DNA from: an uncultured Gemella sp.
GTDB taxonomy: Bacteria; Bacillota; Bacilli; Staphylococcales; Gemellaceae
Length of the DNA: 11,740 nt
Reading direction: 5' to 3'
Assembly: GCA_938038035.1 (NCBI GenBank)
Contig: CALHQV010000061.1
Location: 1-11,740, forward strand
In this document: in pieces, positions 6,881 to 11,740 of the stretch
Position numbering within the stretch: position 1 is the first letter of the stretch
Layout: each line of letters opens with the position of its first letter
Position numbers and translations under genes: made by a program
The notes under the pieces: generated by a model
Told to the model about the DNA's origin: nothing
The model's input: only the letters and a program-made list of their open reading frames with translations
The model's database searches: none

Positions 6881-6901
6881 AAAAAAGTTTATATATAAAC
6901 T
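6881..6901 (-). terminator. AT-rich terminator candidate after the thiolase gene
   Basis: The 16-bp palindrome AGTTTATATATAAACT (6886-6901) is followed on the minus strand by a run of six T (A-tract 6881-6886). The stem is weak, but it is the first hairpin-plus-T-run after the thiolase stop and the hairpin repeat. Confidence 0.45.
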
Positions 6902-6911
6902 CATCGTTCCA

Positions 6912-7028
6912 GAAGTGATTTATCAATATCTAAATTCACTTTTAGAAGTTTTTCTGATATCTAATAAACTTCATAGAAGGTGATTTCACAAAGTCGATTT
7001 GTCCGATATCATGATCTTTGAATCACTT
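6912..7028. repeat. Hairpin intergenic repeat, copy B (inverted, two-module)
   Basis: Its reverse complement aligns with 4770 to about 4889 of copy A. Shared tracts include GTTTATTAGATATC (A 4830-4843; B 6956-6969 on the minus strand), GAATTTAGATAT (A 4863-4874; B 6926-6937) and AAATCGAnTTTGT (A 4800-4812; B 6988-7000). Its ends are AAGTGATT (6913-6920) and AATCACTT (7021-7028), a perfect 8-bp inverted repeat. Within it GTGATT..CAAAG pairs with CTTTG-AATCAC, and GAAGTTT (6945-6951) with AAACTTC (6966-6972). The module equivalent to hairpin 3 of copy A is missing. It begins 7 bp after the thiolase stop codon, the same position relative to an upstream gene as copy A. Confidence 0.7.
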
Positions 7029-7035
7029 ACTGTAA

Positions 7036-8214
7036 TTATTTTCTAGAAACAACCATAGAGATACCTTGACCTCCACCTATACAAAGTGAGCATATCCCTT
7101 TCTCTTTGTTGTCTTTAATTAGTGCATGTACTAATGTAACTAAGACACGACAACCGCTCGCACCTATTGGATGTCCTAGTGCTATTGCTCCACCGCGCGT
7201 ATTAACTTTAGTCGTATCTAGATTCAATAAACGTGTTACAGCTATAGATTGTGCGGCGAAAGCTTCGTTCATCTCAAATAAATCAATATCTTCTATATTT
7301 AAATTTAATTTTGCTAGCACTTTTTGTGTTGCAGGTACTGGCCCTAGTCCCATTACTTTATTATCTAGACCTGCTGAAGCATAACCTTCAATGTAACAAA
7401 GAACATCTAAACCTAGTTCTTTAGCGCGTTTTTCATTCATTAGAATAACGCAAGCAGCTCCATCATTAATCCCTGAAGCATTCCCCGCTGTCACGGTTCC
7501 ATCTTTTTTGAAAGCTGGGCGTAATTTAGCTAAGCTTTCTAATGTTGTATTTCCACGAACATATTCATCTGTATCGAAAACAATCTCTTCTCGCCTTGTT
7601 TTAATAGTTATCGGAGCAATTTCCTCAGAAAATAGATTATTCTCAATTGCTAAAGCTGCCTTTTTTTGACTCGCTAGAGCAAATTCATCTTGTTCTTCTC
7701 TTGTAATACCATATTGTTCTGCGATATTTTCGGCAGTAATACCCATATGATAATTCTCAAAAGCATCAGTCAGACCGTCATTAATTATAGTATCTTCTAA
7801 TTCAAAGCTACCTAGTTTTTGGCCAAAACGAGCATTCTTCGTATAATGTGGTGCCGCACTCATATTCTCTACTCCACCACAAACTACGATATCATTGTCT
7901 CCTACCATAATAGATTGAACTCCAAGAACAACACTCTTTAGTCCTGATCCACAAACTTTATTCACAACAAAAGCGCTTTTCTCTTTTGGAATACCTGCAT
8001 TAACAGCTATTTGTCTTGCTACATTCTGCCCAAGACCAGTCTGCAATACATTACCAAATATAATTTCATCAACAAGATTCGGATCAAGATTTACGCTTTC
8101 TAATGCATGTTTTACAAGATCCCCACCGATTTTCGCTGCAGAAACATCTTTTAAACTTCCTCCAAAGCTTCCTATAGCAGTTCTTTTCGCACTTACAATA
8201 GCAACTCTATTCAT
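7036..8214 (-). CDS. Acetyl-CoA acetyltransferase (biosynthetic-type thiolase)
   Basis: Cytosolic thiolase that condenses two acetyl-CoA to acetoacetyl-CoA (reversibly), feeding the mevalonate pathway or short-chain acid metabolism. All 392 residues are present, the usual length. The acyl-accepting cysteine is Cys88 in NKVCGSGLKSV, His348 is in GHPIGASG (347-354), and Cys378 in CIGGGQG is the second catalytic cysteine. NEAFA (316-320) and GTVTAGNASGINDGAA (239-254) are also family signatures. The numbering of the triad equals that of clostridial ThlA. AGGAG at 8224-8228 lies 9 nt before ATG 8214. It stands alone here: no HMG-CoA synthase/reductase or CoA-transferase gene is adjacent, so the pathway cannot be decided from context (atoB, thlA and mvaE-type partners are all possible). 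Confidence 0.93.
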   Translation of the reverse strand: MNRVAIVSAKRTAIGSFGGSLKDVSAAKIGGDLVKHALESVNLDPNLVDEIIFGNVLQTGLGQNVARQIAVNAGIPKEKSAFVVNKVCGSGLKSVVLGVQSIMVGDNDIVVCGGVENMSAAPHYTKNARFGQKLGSFELEDTIINDGLTDAFENYHMGITAENIAEQYGITREEQDEFALASQKKAALAIENNLFSEEIAPITIKTRREEIVFDTDEYVRGNTTLESLAKLRPAFKKDGTVTAGNASGINDGAACVILMNEKRAKELGLDVLCYIEGYASAGLDNKVMGLGPVPATQKVLAKLNLNIEDIDLFEMNEAFAAQSIAVTRLLNLDTTKVNTRGGAIALGHPIGASGCRVLVTLVHALIKDNKEKGICSLCIGGGQGISMVVSRK

Positions 8215-8231
8215 GTTTTTTATCTCCTAAA

Positions 8232-8295
8232 TTTAGTTTTCTAGTATATTTTACTATAAAAATCATACTTCATCAAATAATGTAGCAAAACTAAA
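8232..8295 (-). promoter_or_regulatory. Thiolase promoter flanked by a 9-bp inverted repeat
   Basis: On the minus strand TTGATG (8271-8276) and TAAAAT (8248-8253) are 17 bp apart. A perfect inverted repeat brackets them: TTTAGTTTT (8232-8240) and AAAACTAAA (8287-8295), 55 bp centre to centre. The promoter is reasonable on sequence; a regulatory role for the flanking arms is inference. Confidence 0.55.
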
Positions 8296-8338
8296 CTGAT
8301 TCTAAAAATCACACTATTGTAACATTCTTCGAATATAT

Positions 8339-8402
8339 TTGTAATATAAATGTAATATATTTGTAATAAAAGGTTGTTTTTTGTAATTTAAGGATGTATA
8401 AT
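8339..8402 (+). promoter_or_regulatory. Lipoprotein gene promoter with phased TGTAAT repeats
   Basis: TATAAT (8397-8402) lies 17 bp after TTGTTT (8374-8379). Upstream are three 11-bp units, TTGTAATATAA (8339-8349), ATGTAATATAT (8350-8360) and TTGTAATAAAA (8361-8371). A further TTGTAATTTAA lies at 8381 and TTGTAACATTC at 8318. The TG steps fall at 8318, 8340, 8351, 8362 and 8382, roughly whole helical turns apart, as expected for intrinsic bending or several bound regulator units. Confidence 0.5.
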
Positions 8403-8441
8403 ATAAATATAAAGAAGTTATACAAAAAGAAGGTGGATAAT

Positions 8442-9338
8442 ATGAACAAACTTCTAAAAACAACAGGTGTATTTATTTTAGGAATAGGACTTATGACTGG
8501 CTGTACAGATAAGGTTGCACAAAAAATTGATAGTAACAATAATAATGTAACTAAAGAAGTAACGGCTACTGAAGAAACACCGACTTCTTTAGCTATCCTA
8601 CAAAAAGAAGTTGAACATATTAGACAAACAGATACCAACGTTAGTACAAATATTATTAATAACAAACCTAGAGCTCAAGTAGCAACTCCTACTAGAAAAA
8701 GCACAACAAGCCAACAAACTCCTCAAACTAGAAAACATGACTTAGCTAAAGCTGGAGAAATTTTACAACCTATGGTATACGGAATGTTAAACTTAAAAGG
8801 TAGCACTACTGCTAATGTTGTGAGATTTATCGCTAGTAACGATGGTAGCAATAATGTGGTAAAACAAATAAACTTGACTAAAGTATTGGACTTACTAAAT
8901 ACATACAATACACAAACATTCCATAAACAAGACGTATTACAAAGATTACAAAATGATAAAGAAATTGAATTTGTTCAATTGAATAATAAAGTTACTGATT
9001 TTAGCAAACAAAACTTAGAAAAATTGATGAATCATAAAAATAAAGTAGTGTACTTCGCAAAAGATCAAGTCTTCTTAGCTAAAAGTGATATTGGCTACGG
9101 CGGGGCTACTGACGCAATCTTCATGCCAGTAGAAAAATGGGAAATTAAAGGAGACAGAGTACTTATTCCATACGTAAACATCACTACTAGAAAACCTGTA
9201 GGTATGATGACACTTCGCTTAAACAATAAAAACTACGAAAGCGGAGCTAATAGAACTATGTATTTTGTAGAAAAAATTCGAATTATATTAAAACAACGTG
9301 ACATCGTCATTTTATATGGCGATGTTTTTTTGCGTTGA
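8442..9338 (+). CDS. Unrecognised lipoprotein; probable frameshift near the 3' end
   Basis: Membrane-anchored, surface-exposed protein. Residues 1-20 form a lipoprotein signal peptide (Lys residues, hydrophobic core, then LMTG before Cys21, the lipidated residue). A Thr/Asn/Gln-rich linker follows (about 22-105), then a folded domain I cannot assign. The frame is open from 8394, but GAAGGTGG (8429-8436) sits 5 nt before ATG 8442 and the signal peptide starts there, so 8442 is chosen (298 codons). Its last 14 codons run through a perfect intrinsic terminator (9301-9331). Loss of one A from the A6 run at 9271-9276 would give ...VEKFELY and a stop at 9289-9291, just before that hairpin. The gene as read is therefore probably shifted, by mutation, slippage or a sequencing error. 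The function is unknown. Confidence 0.8.
   Translation: MNKLLKTTGVFILGIGLMTGCTDKVAQKIDSNNNNVTKEVTATEETPTSLAILQKEVEHIRQTDTNVSTNIINNKPRAQVATPTRKSTTSQQTPQTRKHDLAKAGEILQPMVYGMLNLKGSTTANVVRFIASNDGSNNVVKQINLTKVLDLLNTYNTQTFHKQDVLQRLQNDKEIEFVQLNNKVTDFSKQNLEKLMNHKNKVVYFAKDQVFLAKSDIGYGGATDAIFMPVEKWEIKGDRVLIPYVNITTRKPVGMMTLRLNNKNYESGANRTMYFVEKIRIILKQRDIVILYGDVFLR
9301..9331 (+). terminator. Intrinsic terminator inside the annotated 3' end of the lipoprotein frame
   Basis: ACATCGTCA (9301-9309) pairs with TGGCGATGT (9317-9325), 9 bp with one wobble, loop TTTTATA, followed by T through 9331. Its position before the annotated stop (9336-9338) is abnormal. Confidence 0.8.
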
Positions 9339-9380
9339 GTTAAAATAGACATCCAGGGGAGCCCTTTTTTGAAATAATAT

Positions 9381-9425
9381 AAAAATAGGTAACCGACTTA
9401 AGTTCTACTTTTGCCAGTTACCTAT
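9381..9425 (-). terminator. Terminator of the asp23-csbD operon
   Basis: ATAGGTAAC (9385-9393) and GTTACCTAT (9417-9425) form a perfect 9-bp stem, with an inner AAGT/ACTT pairing in the loop. On the minus strand the stem runs directly into TTTTT and an AT-rich tail. It lies about 70 bp after the csbD-like stop codon; an all-AT hairpin (9483-9502) overlaps that stop. Confidence 0.65.
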
Positions 9426-9496
9426 ATAGATTTCTATTTAATATTACTGAGATTTACTAGTTTTCTAATAAAAGGATTTGATAAATAATAGTCTTA

Positions 9497-10345
9497 TTAT
9501 TTAACCATTTTCTTTACATCTTCAATAGCATCTTCTGCAGCTTCTTTTACATCTTCTGCCACTTCTTTTACTTTAGAAAATAGTTTTCCAGCGAATCCTT
9601 CTTCTTCAACAGCTTCTTTAGCGTCTTCTACTTTGTCTGCAGCTTCATCTTTCACGTCTTCTGCTACTTCTTTTGCATCTTCTGCTTTATCTTCTACAGC
9701 GTCTTTTACGTCTTCTGCTTTGTCTGTTGCTTCGTCTTTCACGTCTTCTGCTACTTCTTTTGCATCTTCTACTTTATCTGCTGCGTCTTTTACGTCTTCT
9801 GCTACTTCTTTTGCATCTTCTACTTTATCTTCTACAGCATCTTTTACATCTTCTGCTTTGTCTACTGCTGCGTCTTTTACGTCTTCTGCTTTATCTTCGG
9901 CAGCTTCTTTTACGTCTTCTGCTTTGTCTGCTGCTGCATCTTTCACGTCTTCCGCTACTTCTTTTGCGTCTTCTACTTTATCTTCTGCAGCTTCTTTCAC
10001 ATCTTCTGCTTTGTCTGCTGCTGCGTCTTTCACGTCTTCCGCTACTTCTTTTGCGTCTTCTACTTTATCTTCTACAGCATCTTTTACGTCTTCTGCTTTG
10101 TCTGCTGCTCCATCTTTTAATTCTGCTGCTTTTTCTACTACTGCATCTTTAACGTCCGCTGCTTTATCCGCTACTACACTAGCTACATTTTTCACACCGT
10201 CAAATGCATCTTCTGCTGCTTCTTTTACTTTTGAAACTACTTTTTCAGTGAATCCCTCAGCTTGCAATTTTTCGTTACCTGTTAATTTTCCTAATCCCTC
10301 TTTTACTGAACCTTTTAATTGATTAAATTTGTTTTCTAATGACAT
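9497..10345 (-). CDS. CsbD-like stress protein with a long LEA-type helical repeat array
   Basis: 282 residues. Residues 1 to about 50 resemble the CsbD family (ENKFNQLKGSVKEGLGKLTGNEKLQAEG), small general-stress proteins of unknown activity. Residues 60-247 are a Lys/Asp/Glu/Ala/Val array made of 11-residue units of type DKxEDxKxxxE mixed with 7-residue DVKDAAA units, usually in the order 11-11-7, with one 6-residue unit at 184-189. The last 34 residues (EGFAGKLFSKVKEVAED...) match the end of the upstream Asp23-like protein, and residues 31-53 are a third, diverged copy. There is no signal peptide, no membrane helix and no cysteine; it should be cytosolic and highly helical, like LEA group 3 proteins. 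AGGAGG at 10353-10358 supports ATG 10345. It lies 25 bp after the asp23-like stop and is clearly co-transcribed. Confidence 0.85.
   Translation of the reverse strand: MSLENKFNQLKGSVKEGLGKLTGNEKLQAEGFTEKVVSKVKEAAEDAFDGVKNVASVVADKAADVKDAVVEKAAELKDGAADKAEDVKDAVEDKVEDAKEVAEDVKDAAADKAEDVKEAAEDKVEDAKEVAEDVKDAAADKAEDVKEAAEDKAEDVKDAAVDKAEDVKDAVEDKVEDAKEVAEDVKDAADKVEDAKEVAEDVKDEATDKAEDVKDAVEDKAEDAKEVAEDVKDEAADKVEDAKEAVEEEGFAGKLFSKVKEVAEDVKEAAEDAIEDVKKMVK
9605..10168 (-). repeat. Coding repeat array of the CsbD-like gene
   Basis: The DNA encoding residues 60-247 is an array of 33-bp and 21-bp units, giving an 87-bp higher-order period (11+11+7 residues). One unit is 18 bp, an in-frame 3-bp deletion. 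Near-identical tracts recur in the neighbouring asp23-like gene. The low codon variety leaves long open frames on the opposite strand, which are not genes. Confidence 0.85.
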
Positions 10346-10370
10346 AATAGTGCCTCCTAAATATTATTCT

Positions 10371-11585
10371 TTATTTATCTTTTTTTACCATGTTTTTTAC
10401 GCCGTCATAAGCATCTTCAACGGCATCTTTAGCATCCTCTGCTACTTCTTTCACTTTTGAAAATAATTTCCCCGCGAATCCTTCATCCGCTTTGTCCGAT
10501 GCTGCTTCTTTTGCTTCTTCTACTTTGTCTGCAGTTGCCTCTTTTGTATCTTTTGCTTTTTCCACTACTGCATCTTTTGCTTCTGTTGCTACTTCTTTCG
10601 CTTCTTCTGCTTTTTCTGCAGTTGCTTCTTTTACATCTTCTGCTTTTTCTGCTGCTGCGTCTTTTACGTCTTCTGCTACTTCTTTCGCTTCTTCTACTTT
10701 GTCTACAGTTGCTTCTTTTACATCTTCTGCTTTTTCTGCTACTTCATCTTTTGTTTCTGTTGCTACTTCTTTTACATCTTCTGCTTTTTCTACTACTGCA
10801 TCTTTTGCTTCCGATGCTACTTCTTTCGCTTCTTCTACTTTATCTGCAGTTGCTTCTTTTACATCTTCTGCTTTTTCTACTACTGCATCTTTTGCTTCTG
10901 TTGCTACTTCTTTCGCTTCTTCTACTTTTTCTGCAGTTGCTTCTTTTACATCTTCTACTTTTTCTACTACTGCGTCTTTTACGTCTACAGCTTTGTTTAC
11001 CACTGCATCTTTTACATCTACAGCCTTATCTACAACTACTTCAGCTGCATCTCCAACTTTTTCTTTAACTGTTGAAAATCCATCACTTATACCTGCTTTA
11101 GCTGATGTAAAGGTATCAGATGCAAATTCTCCTGTTGATTCAACAACATTAGACACACGATCTTGTAAACTTACTGAATCTGCTTCATGTTGTTCCTTAG
11201 TTTTAATATCGATTACATTGACATTAACTTCTACAACTTCTAATCCAGTCATTTTGTTTATATCAGTTGTAATCACTCGTTTAATTTCCTCAAAGATTTC
11301 AGGTACATTTTTTTTATATTCAACTATGATATTTAAATCAACAGCTACTTGTTCCTTACCGACTTCAATATTAACACCTGATGTAACATTATCAGTATTA
11401 ATTAATTTATCTGTTAAATTCGAGAAAAAACCTCCATCAACTGCTAGCAATCCTGAAACATTTTCTAAAGCTTGACCGATAATTTTTTTAATTACATCAT
11501 TATCAAATGTCAATTCTCCTCTTGCTTCACTATTACTTGTAGTTAATTCTTTTGTTTCTACATTATTTTCATTTGGATTAGACAT
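10371..11585 (-). CDS. Asp23/Gls24-domain envelope stress protein with LEA-type repeat tail
   Basis: 404 residues. Residues about 22-130 form an Asp23/Gls24 domain (GELTFDNDVIKKIIGQALENVSG ... GLEVVEVNVNVIDI), the family of the abundant alkaline-shock/envelope-stress proteins in Staphylococcus and Enterococcus, which sit at the membrane without being membrane proteins. A linker (131-185) leads to a helical array (186-363) of 11- and 7-residue units in the order 11-11-7, for example EKAEDVKEATA, DKVEEAKEVAS, EAKDAVV. The final module EGFAGKLFSKVKEVAEDAKDAVED... (368-404) is shared with the downstream CsbD-like protein. Typical Asp23 proteins are about 150-180 residues, so this one is more than doubled by the array. 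AGGAG at 11595-11599 supports ATG 11585. It is the first gene of the operon, preceded by 42-bp direct repeats. Confidence 0.88.
   Translation of the reverse strand: MSNPNENNVETKELTTSNSEARGELTFDNDVIKKIIGQALENVSGLLAVDGGFFSNLTDKLINTDNVTSGVNIEVGKEQVAVDLNIIVEYKKNVPEIFEEIKRVITTDINKMTGLEVVEVNVNVIDIKTKEQHEADSVSLQDRVSNVVESTGEFASDTFTSAKAGISDGFSTVKEKVGDAAEVVVDKAVDVKDAVVNKAVDVKDAVVEKVEDVKEATAEKVEEAKEVATEAKDAVVEKAEDVKEATADKVEEAKEVASEAKDAVVEKAEDVKEVATETKDEVAEKAEDVKEATVDKVEEAKEVAEDVKDAAAEKAEDVKEATAEKAEEAKEVATEAKDAVVEKAKDTKEATADKVEEAKEAASDKADEGFAGKLFSKVKEVAEDAKDAVEDAYDGVKNMVKKDK
10497..11030 (-). repeat. Coding repeat array of the Asp23-like gene
   Basis: The DNA encoding residues 186-363 consists of thirteen 33-bp units and five 21-bp units. 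The dominant order is 33-33-21 (87 bp), with one place where a 33-bp unit is absent between two 21-bp units (residues about 267-284). The array ends just before the shared C-terminal module. Confidence 0.85.
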
Positions 11586-11661
11586 ATATCTTTTCTCCTA
11601 ATTACAAATTTTTATATTTTATTCTTTATATAAAATTCCAAAGTACACCAGATATATATTC

Positions 11662-11740
11662 TATAGTGTACATAAAATATCAAATTACCCAAACTATACA
11701 TTATATACTGTACATAAAATATGAAATTACATCAAATATA
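11662..11740. repeat. 42-bp-period direct repeat upstream of the asp23-like operon
   Basis: A 37-bp sequence at 11662-11698 recurs at 11704-11740 with six differences; both contain TGTACATAAAATAT and a TGTACA palindrome. The array reaches the window edge, so more copies may follow. On the minus strand a TATAAT at 11700-11705 falls between the copies and could be the -10 of the operon, though I see no matching -35. Promoter assignment here is weak. Confidence 0.65.

Noticed and set aside
8309..8665. Minus-strand frame with hydrophobic stretches over the lipoprotein start
   Set aside because: It overlaps the well-supported lipoprotein promoter, ribosome binding site and signal peptide, and has no start signal of its own.
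9355..9370. AGGG/CCCT mini-hairpin followed by six T
   Set aside because: A 4-bp stem is too weak to call; the terminator at 9301-9331 already ends the upstream transcript.
9633..10322. Long open frames on the plus strand rich in Ser/Ala/Phe (and another rich in Leu) opposite the csbD-like gene
   Set aside because: They mirror the few codons used by the repeat array on the minus strand, have no ribosome binding site and no plausible protein composition.
10457..11475. Two plus-strand frames opposite the asp23-like gene
   Set aside because: Same cause: low-complexity coding repeats leave the other frames open. The minus strand has the ribosome binding site, domain and operon.

Overview
The window is AT-rich DNA with Bacillota-style gene starts (strong AGGAGG-type ribosome binding sites, sigma-A promoters, many intrinsic terminators). 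The gene set and the Asp23/Gls24-CsbD stress pair suggest a Gemella-like or related Staphylococcaceae-grade coccus; the genus is an inference from family resemblance. I see no rRNA, tRNA, CRISPR array, phage or transposase gene.

Layout, left to right. A sugar-phosphate/organophosphate antiporter (198-1535, +) has a perfect consensus promoter and a terminator shared with the convergent FAD-dependent amine/amino-acid oxidoreductase (1622-2716, -). Divergent from that oxidase is oligoendopeptidase F (2962-4770, +). A 180-bp three-hairpin repeat (4770-4949) abuts its stop codon and runs up to the promoter of uracil-DNA glycosylase ung (5011-5697, +). After ung there is no protein gene for about 400 bases. 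That stretch instead looks like a promoter plus a structured small RNA of about 300 nt (5752-6051) with repeated unpaired CUCCC motifs and its own strong terminator. A three-helix membrane protein (6105-6743, -), a second inverted and shorter copy of the hairpin repeat (about 6912-7028) and a thiolase (7036-8214, -) follow. An unrecognised lipoprotein (8442-9338, +) is divergent from the thiolase, and its frame runs through its own terminator. The right end is a two-gene minus-strand operon: an Asp23/Gls24-domain protein (10371-11585), then a CsbD-like protein (9497-10345), ending in a terminator at 9381-9425.

How the parts work together. Most genes are single transcription units of general metabolism (uptake, peptide breakdown, acetyl-CoA condensation, DNA repair). 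The only clear operon is asp23-csbD. Both of its proteins carry long LEA-like helical arrays built from the same 11+11+7-residue superrepeat and share a C-terminal module, so they probably act together at the envelope under stress.

The observations most worth checking are the candidate small RNA with phased direct repeats at its promoter, the modular hairpin repeat family present twice, the shared 29-residue superrepeat, and the probable frameshift at the end of the lipoprotein gene.
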